From Zizania palustris (taxonomy: Eukaryota; Streptophyta; Magnoliopsida; Poales; Poaceae): a DNA stretch of 64,000 nucleotides. This document shows, piece by piece, positions 22,982 through 34,238 of this stretch. The stretch's first letter is position 1. Every line of letters begins with the position of its first letter. The stretch is from assembly GCA_019279435.1 (NCBI GenBank), contig JAAALK010000285.1, positions 67,690,865-67,754,864 of the forward strand, read 5' to 3'. The notes beneath the pieces are model-generated. The model saw nothing but the letters and a program-made list of their open reading frames with translations, did not search any database and was not told where the DNA came from. The position numbers were made by a program, and so were the translations under genes.

Positions 22982-25320
22982 ATGGCTACTACCTCTACAT
23001 CGGCAGCGAGTACCTCTACTACGTCTACATCCACTACATCACCGATAAACACTATGGGGGGCAGACATCGACGACCGTAACATTATGACGCCTACCATGG
23101 CAAACATATCTGACGAAGACCGAGCAAAAATTGAAGCGAAGAAAAAGGAACTCGAAGAGCTGATGCTTAGGGATTGCATAAAGACACGCTCGGGCTTCAT
23201 CATGCACGACAACCTCAACCTAACCTAGGTACGCCCATCATCACGCCCTTTATCTGCCTCACAAGTCGACCGTAGAATAGCTGTGTCTGTTGATCAGGTG
23301 GTTAGCACCTCGCTAGCCAACAAACTAGAACCCGCAGTTGTCTCACAGGTGGCGGCAGTATTTAGGAGATTTGGTTTTACTAAGGCCGATTAACTAGCAC
23401 CAATCACTAGTATTCCGCAAGCACATCACATTTATAGTAGAACCGACGGCAATACTGGAAAAACCATCACATTTCAGGCTACATCACCCACAGCCGAAAC
23501 ACATTGTTACGCTTATGGCCAGGCAAACCCAACTTATCAAGTGTCGCCGCCGCCTGCGCCCATACCAGCTCTGCCACCGCCGCTCGCACTGCACACTCCC
23601 ACACCGCAGCATAGACCAGAGCATGTCGATATACCGCCACGCGTCCCGCCATGACATGAAAGACGCGCGCAAGTAGTAGACCATGACGATATCGAGGAAC
23701 GTATTCGCGTGCTATTTAGGGAATGCACTGGCTTTACACCTCGGGATAGAGCTAGGTTTATAGGAAACCATATCCCGACCACCTTGACACCGTTCCATAC
23801 CCTCGCGGTTATAGAGTCCCGGATTTCATGAAATTTGACGGCGAGGGTAGTAAATCCACATTAGAACACATTAGCCAATTTCTAGCACAATGTGGCGAAG
23901 CTAGTCGGTCAGATGCATTGAAACTAAGGTTATTTTCTTTATCATTGTCCGGCACTACATTCACCTGGTTTTTGGCGCTCCCGCTGAACTCCGTCCAAAC
24001 ATGGGCTCAATTGGAGCAGAGATTTCATGATTATTTCTACACAAGCGAGACCAAACTTAGGCTATCTCACCTCACAGCGTTTAAACAAAAATCTGACGAG
24101 GGTGTTTTTGACTATGTCAAGCGCTTTAGAGACACTAGGAATAAATGTTTTAGCCTAAACGTATCGGAGAGAGACCTAGCAGATCTAGCATTCAATGTCA
24201 TACGGGTAGAAATTAAAGAACGTATGGATAATCAAAACCTCTTGGACGTTAGCCAAGTCTTGCAATAGGTTCTAGTCTAGGAAGGCCGGGCCAAAGATAG
24301 AAAATTCATTAAAACTTTTAATAAGCCAAGGGCTGAAATCCACACTATGAAGCACTCTGACGAGGAAGGGTCTGAAGAGGAAGAAGATCCGACCGATACG
24401 TACATGGCCGAATGGACTTGGAGCGCAAAGTCTAAACCCATCACCTGCTTTGAATTGCGGCCATCTCCCTCTAACAGTCGGCCTAATGAAGTTAGATATT
24501 CATTCGATGTGACTAAGTGCGATAAAATATTCGATTTTCTACTAAAAATCAGCTTCTGCGACTACCGAAAGGGCAAGTCATGCCATCCACCGATGAATTA
24601 GGAAAGCATCCCTACTGCAAGTGGCATGATTCACATTCTCATTACACTACCGATTGCAATGTTTTTCGTCCGCAGGTACAATTGGCCATAGAGGAAGGAC
24701 AATTGAAAATAGAAGCAAATCCAAAGATGAAATTAGATAAAGACCCCTTTCCTATAAACAACGTTGAGATCGAGGGAAAGAAGGTGTTGATTCGGCCGAA
24801 GCATGTCGAGTCGGCTAAAGGGAAAGCGGTCATCATAGGAGACACTCGCACGCGCACACTCGTACCAAAGAATACAGAGGTAGGAGTGTGGAAGGAAAAT
24901 ATTAAGCCATCATCTTTGGCCAGGCACCGCAGAAGGCCGAAGGTGACATGCAGGATGCTTTTAAACAAGCACCAGCGAAGGTCCGAGAGGAGAGGTGTTC
25001 GCCCACAGGCTCCGGGATGGTCGAACCTCCCCGGGAGACCGAACCGCGCGAGAGTTGGGCTCGGACCTCAGGGCCCGAACCCCTCTTCGGAGTGGGTACA
25101 ACCTCTGGCAGGGTTCGAACCTTAGTGGCCGAACCCCCCTCCGGGCTGGTCCCAGCCACTAGCAGGGTTTGGACCTCAGTGGCCGAATCCTCTTGTTTGG
25201 CCCTAGATTTTGGGAGGGTTCGGACCTCAGTGGCCGAACCCACCTCCTCCGAGTGGGCTACAGCCTTCGGATGGATTCATTGTCGAGTGGCTGGACCCGT
25301 CTCCGTCATGGGCTAGTTTA
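22982..25320 (+). pseudogene. Gypsy-3 gag remnant
   Basis: Follows the PBS. An N-terminal Thr/Ser-rich frame starts at 22982, and a second ATG-led frame (23085) reads into a charged helix with a stop near 23227. The capsid core lies at 23828-24268, with typical gypsy gag features (RVPDFMKFDGEG, WAQLEQRFHDYF, LSHLTAFKQKSDEGVFDYV), ending at a stop but resuming in the same frame to 24601. A frameshift leads to 24580-25125, which carries the variant zinc-knuckle CKWHDSHSHYTTDC, then a Pro/Gly/Trp-rich tandem repeat. Several in-frame stops (24266-24268, 25123-25125) and frame changes disable it. Gag would form the particle shell. The gypsy sublineage is not resolved by what is visible. Confidence 0.85.
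25060..25280 (+). repeat. Pro/Trp-rich tandem repeat in the Gypsy-3 gag-protease linker
   Basis: About four diverged copies of a unit of about 54 bp containing GGACCTCAGTGGCCGAA and encoding GFGPQWPNPP-like peptides followed by SQPLA-like or shorter spacers. Two copies contain stop codons. Confidence 0.7.
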
Positions 25321-26259
25321 CCTTCGGCCTGACAAGATCCTTCGCTAGTCTAGTCCAAAGTACCATCGACATGGCCGAGCTTCCAATAGGGCAACGGGTT
25401 CGGCACTTAGTGGGCAAGGCCACTAGAAACTCCGATGCCACCACCCTACTGCTGGACGATGGCTCTGACTTGGCCTCCACCACCGAAGAACTCCGGGCAG
25501 TGTCCAGCTACTAACACTCACATTCCTTCTGGTGGTTCCGAGTGGCAGATTCGGGGGCCGGGGCAGGATGAGAATATTATTCACCACCTATCCAAAGTAC
25601 CTCAGAACCAGGCCCCGCGAGATGGCATCGGAAGGGATGGACGTGAAGATGCCCTGGAGATTATAGTCATCAAGGTGGGATCCTAGGAGGTCCCAATCCC
25701 AAAGGGTGCCCCAGCGGGACGACGTGAAGACGCATATCCTAGCCCGACTAGAGCCCCCGCCAAAGCCCGGTCTGACCGGCCTACTGTGGCCAGTCTGACC
25801 GGCCTACTATGGCCGGTCCGACTAACTAGTAGTAGGGGATCTCTCATGGCAAGCGCAAGATATTCGAGGCCAATACGGACAAGCCCCCTTCGACCAAGAA
25901 TGCCAGAAGCAAGACCGTAGCACCCGACACCCATCCTCAGCCATGATGGGCGCCCTCGGGGATGTCCAAGTCACAAAACAGGAGGTTGCAGCGCTTGCGG
26001 GCACAAGAGATACGAGAAGAGAAGGTCGAGGAGGCACAGGAAACATTTTTTGAGGAGATCCGTCCTCGGCCCATGGTGAAGAAAGTCTGGAGACCTAGGC
26101 CGGTCAGGGTCGATGACTTGGCCCCCGTTGTTAGCTCCCACGACGATGACTTTCTCGACGACGACTACACTCCCGTCTCTGAGGGGCCTGCTCCTCAAGC
26201 GATCGACACCAGCGTCATCATGTTACCTTTCGAGTTCACTCCACTGCAGGAGTAGGCCG

Positions 26260-26950
26260 GGGTCGCACAGCTAGACCATGGCCCACGGGACGCCATATTC
26301 AAGAAGCCCGGAGACATGAGCCATCACCTGAGACCTCTCTTCATAAGGGGCACATTGACGGGAAGCCTATCTCAAAGATGCTCATCGATGGTGGCGCCAC
26401 TGTGAACCTAATGTCGTACTCCCTTCTAAGGAAGCTCGGCAAAGATGACGATGACCTAAAGAATACCAATGTCACCCTCAACAGCTTCAACAGCGACACG
26501 ACGGAAGCAAAAGGAGTACTGTCCATGGAACTGGCAGTAGGAACAAGACACTACCCACCGCTTTCTTCGTCGTCGACGTGCAAGGTAATTATAATGTTTT
26601 CCATGGGTGTGATTGGATCCATGCAAACCAATGTGTGTCGTCTTCCTTGCACCAGCACCTGATACAATGGGATGGCGATGAAGTCGAGATAGTGCACGTA
26701 GACTCATCGACCCACGTTGGCTTGGCCGATGTGACCAGTAACACCACCCATGATGAGATAGAGTGTTTGTCAGGGCGAGACCTCTCAGATTACGATTTTG
26801 TCAGCGTATCAGAGGGTAGTTTCGTTCCTATTTCTGTAAAGCCGGCCGGTATGGCTCGGTTGTGTCTAAGGTAGCAGAATGTCTAGCGCTAATCTTGATT
26901 GGCTAAAATCTCGTGTGGAGCAATATCGGTGTTCTAAAGATAGTTGTTAG
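26260..26950 (+). pseudogene. Gypsy-3 protease region, truncated by the assembly gap
   Basis: The retropepsin motif MLIDGGATVNLMS lies at 26378-26416; many plant gypsy proteases have DGG in place of DSG or DTG. The following HYPPL-type strand continues to 26580, after which the frame changes and a segment like the protease C-terminus (GCDWIHANQCV) continues to 26874. The reverse transcriptase should follow but falls in the run of Ns. About 0.9 kb between the gag repeat and the protease (25320-26260) reads as low-complexity polyprotein linker in several frames. Confidence 0.75.
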
Positions 26951-27950
26951 NNNNNNNNNNNNNNNNNNNNNNNNNNNNNNNNNNNNNNNNNNNNNNNNNN
27001 NNNNNNNNNNNNNNNNNNNNNNNNNNNNNNNNNNNNNNNNNNNNNNNNNNNNNNNNNNNNNNNNNNNNNNNNNNNNNNNNNNNNNNNNNNNNNNNNNNNN
27101 NNNNNNNNNNNNNNNNNNNNNNNNNNNNNNNNNNNNNNNNNNNNNNNNNNNNNNNNNNNNNNNNNNNNNNNNNNNNNNNNNNNNNNNNNNNNNNNNNNNN
27201 NNNNNNNNNNNNNNNNNNNNNNNNNNNNNNNNNNNNNNNNNNNNNNNNNNNNNNNNNNNNNNNNNNNNNNNNNNNNNNNNNNNNNNNNNNNNNNNNNNNN
27301 NNNNNNNNNNNNNNNNNNNNNNNNNNNNNNNNNNNNNNNNNNNNNNNNNNNNNNNNNNNNNNNNNNNNNNNNNNNNNNNNNNNNNNNNNNNNNNNNNNNN
27401 NNNNNNNNNNNNNNNNNNNNNNNNNNNNNNNNNNNNNNNNNNNNNNNNNNNNNNNNNNNNNNNNNNNNNNNNNNNNNNNNNNNNNNNNNNNNNNNNNNNN
27501 NNNNNNNNNNNNNNNNNNNNNNNNNNNNNNNNNNNNNNNNNNNNNNNNNNNNNNNNNNNNNNNNNNNNNNNNNNNNNNNNNNNNNNNNNNNNNNNNNNNN
27601 NNNNNNNNNNNNNNNNNNNNNNNNNNNNNNNNNNNNNNNNNNNNNNNNNNNNNNNNNNNNNNNNNNNNNNNNNNNNNNNNNNNNNNNNNNNNNNNNNNNN
27701 NNNNNNNNNNNNNNNNNNNNNNNNNNNNNNNNNNNNNNNNNNNNNNNNNNNNNNNNNNNNNNNNNNNNNNNNNNNNNNNNNNNNNNNNNNNNNNNNNNNN
27801 NNNNNNNNNNNNNNNNNNNNNNNNNNNNNNNNNNNNNNNNNNNNNNNNNNNNNNNNNNNNNNNNNNNNNNNNNNNNNNNNNNNNNNNNNNNNNNNNNNNN
27901 NNNNNNNNNNNNNNNNNNNNNNNNNNNNNNNNNNNNNNNNNNNNNNNNNN
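26951..27950. other. Assembly gap (1000 Ns)
   Basis: Exactly 1000 consecutive N, a conventional placeholder of unknown true size. The left side is Gypsy-3 protease and the right side is the end of a SireA LTR, so most of Gypsy-3 and at least most of one LTR are missing. Confidence 0.99.
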
Positions 27951-28040
27951 CTCCTCTTTTTCTGTCCTCTTTCACTATCGTTGACAATGACTCATCACAT
28001 CATGGGACCATGAGGCCCACTTTATTCAGCATGCTCCTCA
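27951..28040 (-). repeat. SireA-D LTR end fragment
   Basis: Reverse-strand start TGAGGAGCATGC at 28040 and the conserved TGATGAGTCATTGTCAA arm (27981-27997). No PPT lies beyond 28040, so this is an outer edge, i.e. the 5' LTR of a reverse copy. Outer flank GCAAG (28041-28045). The rest of the LTR is in the gap. Confidence 0.85.
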
Positions 28041-28041
28041 G

Positions 28042-28317
28042 CAAGACAAGCCCATCTTCGCCCGAGATGGAGAAGAACTAGATCAAGAAAATCTCATCTT
28101 CTTCCTCATATCGAGCTCGAAGCATGAGGAGATCGTGATCACGAAAGAGAAGGAGAAGGACATGGATGATCCAGTTGGCTTTGCTTCATAGCCTTCAGGA
28201 CAAGCCAAAGACCTCCTCTCATCGCCGCTAAAGATCCCGCGGAGAGGTCTGACAATGGATCTTGAGGATAAAGATGACAAGATCGCTCCGACAACTCCGA
28301 TGACGATGATGAGAAGG
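28042..28317 (+). other. Coding-like acidic/basic fragment, origin not recognised
   Basis: One frame reads open except for one TAG near 28189. It gives a highly charged peptide with KHEEIVITKEKEKDMDDPVG, later EDKDDKIAPTTP. No start is identifiable and both ends are cut by elements (SireA-D at 28040, a long LTR at 28318). It could be part of another retroelement polyprotein or a host exon fragment; I cannot tell which. Confidence 0.35.
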
Positions 28318-30200
28318 TGTAACGCCCTGGTTTTTGTCAAGCGTTAAAAATAAAATAAAGTAATTAATAAATGAATTTTAAGAAAAGGATTCAATATAAA
28401 TCGACAAATAAGAAGCTAAAATATGGGCCTAAAAATTTTATTTAAAAATAAACCATAGCTGGAGTCTTTTTCTAAAATTCTCCTTACTCTAAATTGTGTC
28501 CCAAAATCTTTTCTAGAATTTTTGGTGCAAAGGAATTAAATAGGGAAAATTACTCACATGCCATTATAATTTTTAGAAATTGCCTATATGCCACTGTCAG
28601 TGACTGTGGCGGCCCCCATCTGTCAGTGACACACCGATGGCATATTGGCAAACTCTAACACTAATTAATAAAATATATTTTAACATAAATGTTGTGTGAA
28701 TAAAATATTTGATAAATCATTTCAATTAAAAATAATATAAAACCAAATAAAATTCGGCTAGAAAAATTTCTAGTAAATTTCTAACGCCGCAAATCAATTT
28801 AGGTTTTTATTAAGGATTTTGTAACTATAATAGTAATCCACAATATTTCAATGAATAAATTAAATTTGAATCATCATTTCCGACTATCTATATCATTTCC
28901 CAATCAAAAAATCTGGAGGAATCAACATTCTATTTTCGTTGGCCAAATTAGAATCCCATTTTAACTGCGTGTTTAAATTCCATTAAAAATAACTTTAAAA
29001 TTTTTTTTATATTCCCAAAAATGAATTAAAAACCTTGTTTTGGTGTTCATGTTCGGAATTTTAATTTCGACGCTAATAAAAATTTATTCGCGCGTTATTT
29101 CTTTGAAATCCAAGATTTATAAATTTATTTTCAATTCCAAACTTTCCAAAAACTTTTCACTTTATCTTAAAAATTCAAATTTGAATTTTCAGAAAAATAT
29201 TTTCCTATTTTTTCCTCCTTTCCTTTTCTCTTCTTTCCTTTTTTCCTGTTCTATTTCCTCCTTTTCTCTTTCCCTTCTCTTTTTCTCTTTCCTTTTTTTC
29301 CTGGTTGTCTGCGCATGGCAAGGCTTCTTCTCTTTCCTTCTTTTCTCCTTTCCTCTTCTCTTTCTTTCTTTCCTTTTTCCCTTCTCTTTCTTCCTTTCTT
29401 TTCTTTCCTTCTCTCTTCTCCCTTCCTTTTCCTGGCCGCACCATCCTCCTCCTTCTCATCCCTTCTTCTCCCTCTATTTCCTTCCTTCCTCTTTCCTTGT
29501 TTTTCCTCCCTTTCCTTCTAGACATGTCCTTCCATCTCATGTCTGCGGCTTTCATTTATACAGGCGCCTCCTCCCCCTATAAAAGTCATGTCCTCTTCTC
29601 TCTTCTCCTCCACAAGCCCACACATCTCCCACTTCCTCCATCGCAGCCCCTCTCCTCTTCCCTGTTGCCTCTGTCGAGTGTTGTCGCCGCCTCGCCGTGC
29701 CACTACTCCAGTGAGCCGCCACCATGCCTCCCTCTCACCGAACCACCACAACGCCACTACCTCGCTGTTCTGGGCAAGCCCATATCTTCCTCCACCGTCC
29801 TTGTTGCCTTCGTTCTGATTTCATACGGTAATAATCATCTCTTTCTTGTCTACATTTCATTAATCGTTGATTTATCCTGGCTGCGTTAGGTGGCGTTCAA
29901 TCTAAATAGTTCATTAAACAGATCCTGATGTCGTTCCTTTAATATAATCCACTTTATCTTGTTCATCGATTTATTTCGTTCATGTATACCTTAATTGCCA
30001 AGGTTTATTAATATCCATCGGATCGAATCTATGCAATAGATTATTTTGCAACATATATCCTAACAATGGATATAATTTATTCATCACTTGTCGTCAAATT
30101 ATTCTTTGAATTCGATTCATGCCATTGTCCCTTTTGTAACCATCTAAAGTAGATCAATTATTATGGGTTGAATAATCTCAATACCGATTTATTATGATAG
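28318..30200 (+). repeat. Del/Tekay-like long LTR, left part (split by Gypsy-1)
   Basis: Begins TGTAACGCCCTGG and aligns, with clear divergence, to the first 1.6-1.9 kb of the LARD LTRs. It has a polypyrimidine tract (29205-29520) directly before a TATA box (CTATAAAAG, 29577-29585). An extra 100 bp or so near 28555-28660 is absent from the LARD LTRs. No PPT precedes it, so 28318 is an outer edge, with predicted target duplication GAAGG (28313-28317). Apparent Ser/Phe-rich frames at 29040-29582 are translations of the CT tract. It continues at 62585. Confidence 0.85.
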
Positions 30201-30696
30201 TGTTGGGGGAAAATACTTCATCCTCGGGGTATTTACAGTAACAAGACGAAGGCAAGTCTATTCAACCAAAGTTCTCTAGTATCTAACTCCTATTTAGTAC
30301 TGGGTCAAGTTCGAAGGATCAAAGCGGACTCTTGTTCGGAGTATATCTTCGAATGCAGACTCTTCAGAGACTTTCCCTGCCAGCTAAGATGGAAGACTTA
30401 TCTTCTTTCTCATTAGATTAGTCTTTTACCATTTTAGCCCTATTAGGGGTACCGAATAGTTTCCACTATGTCGGTTGTAATAGAGGGGTAAAAAGGTTTT
30501 TTCCTTAAAATTTTGGCCTATAAATAACCCTCGTTTTACCCTGTAATGAGGATCGAATACTGAGTTATTCAATACACATCTTCGAACTGCTTCGAGCTAT
30601 TATCAAATTCAGAGGCTTGAAATAGTTCACTTCACAAACACTTCGTTTGTTAGTTTCTAATCTTTGAAACCTGTTAGCATAATCTTTACGCCAACA
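30201..30696 (+). repeat. Gypsy-1 5' LTR (496 bp)
   Basis: TGTTGGGGGA...CGCCAACA. A TATA box (CTATAAATAACC) lies near 30520. The PBS follows after two bases. A related solo LTR lies at 8029-8517. Confidence 0.95.
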
Positions 30697-30698
30697 GT

Positions 30699-30718
30699 TG
30701 GCGCCGTCCGTGGGGAAC
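30699..30718 (+). other. Gypsy-1 primer-binding site
   Basis: TGGCGCCGTCCGTGGGGAAC begins two bases after the LTR. TGGCGCC-type sites are common in Tat and Athila elements. I do not assign the tRNA from this alone. Confidence 0.8.
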
Positions 30719-30758
30719 CTAGTCCAAAAAACTTCGTTCTCTACCAAGTTCTCAAACC

Positions 30759-32070
30759 ATGCCTCCCAAGCGGAGTTCAGGTGGTAGTCCTACTCGGAGG
30801 TCCCCTCGGACCTCCGGAGTAAGATCTTCGAACACAGTCGAGGTCGGAGGATCTTCGGTAATTCCTCCACCTCAGACCCCCGAAGGGATTTCCCTTCCTC
30901 GAGCATACGGAGTTCCTCCCCCAACTCCATCTATACTTTGGCCAGCCGGAGTCCCTCTTCTAGCTCAGATTCCGCTTCGAACTGACACGTACAGTTCTCA
31001 AGAACCGGAAGGTCCTTCCGGAGGAGATGAAGATGGTCTTGGCGACATGGCAGCCGAAATGGCCAGTCTCCAAGCTGAAGTGTCGAGGTGGAGGCAAGAA
31101 GCCGCAGATAGGCTTCGTTCTCAGGCCACCCTGGTCATTCCCAAAGTGCCCCAAGACGACGAACTTCCTACCCCGAAGCCCCGGAGAACGCTTCCTTCGA
31201 ATAGCGAGTCTTCGCTGCATCCCGAGCTACAGAAAGTGCGCTTCGATCCTAAGTTTAAAACTTCGAAGCTCTGTAAATATTCTGGAGACGAGGACCCCAG
31301 GGAGTTCTCCCGTTCTTATGCGTTGGCAATTGAGGCCAGTGGAGGAGTGCGAGACACCATGGCCAAGTGTTTCCCTCTTGCTCTTGAAGGGGTGGCTTTG
31401 TGGTGGTTTTGGTCCCTGAAGCCAGGGTCAATTAGAACCTGGGAGCAATTAAGGAAGAAGTTCATAAGTAACTTTGAAGGTACCTTCGTACCCCCAATGT
31501 CTACAGGAATTTTTTTCTAGGTGAAGCAGCTGCCTGGAGAGACTTTAAGACAATTCTTCAAGCGATTCGCCCATACGAAGTCGCAAATTCGAGGGCTGAA
31601 TACATCCTTCGTAGTTGATGTAGCTCGAGAGGGAGTTACCCATGCGGGCCTTCTTGATAAACTTCATCGGAAACAAATATCTTCTGTTTGCTCAGTTGAT
31701 GTCTTATTTCGAAGAGTATGCTAGGTCAGAAGAAGGGTGGCTTCGGAGAACTGCTTCAACTGCATCAATCCTACAAGAAGTCAAGTTGGAAGTGAAGACT
31801 TCAACACCTTCGTAGGGGCCTAACTTCGAAGTCTAGCATGACAGGCGTCAGGGGGCAGAAGCATCCTGGTTCAGAAGTCTCGAACATTGCACCTCCGCAT
31901 AAATTTGCCCCTAAGACTTCACAAGCTTCGGGAAGCAAGACCAGCGGCTGGAGGCCACCATGGGAAGCCGGCTGGCAAAGCCTAGGCCTTCTTCTACTGC
32001 GTCCATGGTGAGAATCGAAGTCACGCAACTGATGCGTGCAATTCTATACTCGCTTTAAGAGGCGAGTACC
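30759..32070 (+). pseudogene. Gypsy-1 gag
   Basis: Starts ATG CCT CCC AAG 40 bp after the PBS. Residues 1-150 are Pro/Ser-rich with a short coiled region (MAAEMASLQAEVSRWRQEAADRL). The capsid core follows (KTSKLCKYSGDEDPREF, ALWWFWSLKPGSIRTWEQLRKKF). An in-frame TAG at 31518-31520 interrupts it, and the same frame resumes for 67 codons (KQLPGETLRQFFKRFAHTKSQI). Further on, a knuckle-like CVHGENRSHATDAC is seen at 31998-32039 in the original frame. The interrupted pieces resemble Tat gag in order and size. Confidence 0.9.
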
Positions 32071-33016
32071 TTGAAAGAACCTCGGGTCGAGGCACTACTG
32101 ACCGAGTTCCTTCCTAGGTGCTGTCCGGAGCCTGTCCAGGTTGTGGCACTTATAGACAACTTTGACCCTACAAGGCAACCTCCGGTGGTCAATATTATGC
32201 CACCTCCAAAGCAAGAAGATGGTCAAGATCGAGGAAAAAGAGTAGTCCTCCCCATTTCTGGAGGAGGGACTCTTGGTAGTATGTCGAAGAGACAGCGAAG
32301 AGAATATGTCCGAGAAGTGGGCCATATTGGAACTTCTTCGTCCGCGGCTACCATGCCTGAGTGGTCCCATGTGCCGATATCTTTTTCCGCAGATGAAGCA
32401 GCTGGCATAAAGTTTCCGCATGCAGATCCACTTGTCATCACTGCCGACATAGCAGGGACTGAAGTCCGGAGACTACTAATTGACGGAGGGAGTTCAGCAG
32501 ATATTATCTTCGTCCAAGCCTTCGATCAGCTCTGTATCTCTAGGAAGCATCTTCTCCCTGCAGCTCGTCCTTTGCAAGGCTTCACATGACCCCTCTTTAT
32601 GCCCTCGGCCAAATAGGTCTGGAGGTCGCTTTCGGAGAGGGGCTACTAGCCAGGACGGAGGAGGTGATTTTCGATGTTTTGGATGCCCCGTATGCATAAA
32701 ATGTTATCTTCGGGAGGGGCATGTTGAATCAGTTCGGAGCCGTGGTGCATCATAATTATTTGTGTATGAAGATTCCCACGCAAGCGGGAGTGCTCACTGT
32801 TTTTAGAGATCAGGCCATTACGCGAAGAGCAGAATATTGTCATGGCCCCCCTCTTGACCCGAGACAAGTGAACAACGTACAAGGCAACCTGGAGGATATC
32901 TCTGCTTCAGGTGAACCTTCGAATAAGTCCTTCCAAAGACTAAGCCCTGAAGGAGAGATTGTAACGAAGGTTATTGTCAAGGACGACAAAGACTATTCAT
33001 TCCATTTGGCAAGGAT
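32071..33016 (+). pseudogene. Gypsy-1 protease region
   Basis: Retropepsin with active-site motif LLIDGGSSADIIF near 32474-32512, preceded by the basic linker SMSKRQRREYVREVGHI. The frame ends at 32589. After a frame change the C-terminal protease part (RGMLNQFGAVVHHNYLCMKIP) lies at 32700-32775. The protease would cut the polyprotein; the frame breaks and a stop near 32697 prevent this here. Confidence 0.88.
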
Positions 33017-34238
33017 TTGCCTCCAGAAGTCGCTACTTCATTAGAAAAAGTAGTGGAAGAAAATTTGGATGTCTTTGCATTTTCTGATGAGGACATTACC
33101 GGAGTCAGTCGGGATATTATTGAGCATAGCTTACTTGTGAACTCGAGGGTTCGGCCTATCCGACAAGGGCTCCAGAAGTTATCTACAGAGAGGGCCATCC
33201 TTGCTAAAGCTGAAGTGGAAAAGTTGATGAAGACTAGGATTATCAGAGAAGTAGCTCATACGGAGTGGCTAGCCAACCCAGTCTTCGTCAGGAAGAAATC
33301 TTCAGGGAAGTGGCGCATGTGTATTGACTTTACATCCTTGAATAAAGCATGCCCCTGTGACCCCTATCCTATGTCCCGAATTGATCAATTGGTTGACTCC
33401 ACTGTTGGTTCGAAGTTATTAAGCTTCCTCGACGCGTATTCTAGCTATCATCCAATCTGGTTAAAGCGTGAAGATGAAATCAAAACAAGCTTTCTAACTC
33501 CTTCGGGAGTCTTCTGCTATGTAAGAATGCCTTTCGGCTTAAGAAATGCCGGGGCAACTTTTTCGAGGTTAATTGCTAAGGCTCTAGGTCATCAAATGGG
33601 CCGCAATGTAGAAGCCTATATGGACGACATTGTAATAAATAGTGCTCTAAAGCACAAACATAGCCTAGACTTAGCAGAAACATTCAATAGCCTTCAGGCA
33701 TGTGGAGTCCGTCTTAACCTCGAAAAATGTATCTTCGGGGCTCAGGCTAGAAAATTGTTAGGGTATCTAGTTTCAAGCAGAGGGATCGAAGCTAGCCCTA
33801 CTCAAATAACTGCATTACAAAGGATGGCTCCTCCGGAAAATTTGAAGCAAGTGCAAAAGCTAACTGGCCCGTCTTGCAGCACTTAGCAGATTTCTAGCAA
33901 GGTCTGCGGAGAGAAGTTTGCCCATTTTCAAAGCATTGAAAGGGTCTGAAGATTTTGCATGTACACCAGAGTGTCAAAAGAGTTTTGATGATAATAAGAA
34001 TTATCTTAGTAACCTTGCTACACTCACGGTGCCTGTTGCGGACGAAACCCTACTCCTCTACCTTGCAGCTACTGGCTCCGCCGTCAGTGCAGTCCTTGTC
34101 AAAGAAGTTGATTTGAATGGGAAGTTGGTACAGAATCCAGTCTATTTTGTATCTGAAGCATTGTTTGGAGCAAAAACAAAATATTCTAAGCTTGAGAAAT
34201 TCACCTATGCTCTCATAATGGCTTTCGATGAAAGTTAA
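33017..34238 (+). pseudogene. Gypsy-1 reverse transcriptase and first RNase H
   Basis: The RT frame (33017-33886) has KKSSGKWRMCIDFTSLNKACP, SGVFCYVRMPFGLRNAGATF and the catalytic YMDD at 33617-33628, a nearly complete gypsy RT. A frame change near 33886 leads to the RNase H part (33918-34238), with LLLYLAATGSAVSAVLVKE and a YSKLEKFTYALIMA connection. RT copies the element RNA in cytoplasmic particles and RNase H removes the template. One or two indels break the frame. Confidence 0.93.

Noticed and set aside
26913..28013. Long open frames across the N run
   Set aside because: The length comes entirely from undetermined bases.
29040..29582. Ser/Phe/Leu-rich open frames, also at 42778-43197 and 48148-48567
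   Set aside because: They are translations of the polypyrimidine tract in the LTR U3; identical frames in both LARD LTRs reflect LTR duplication, not coding.
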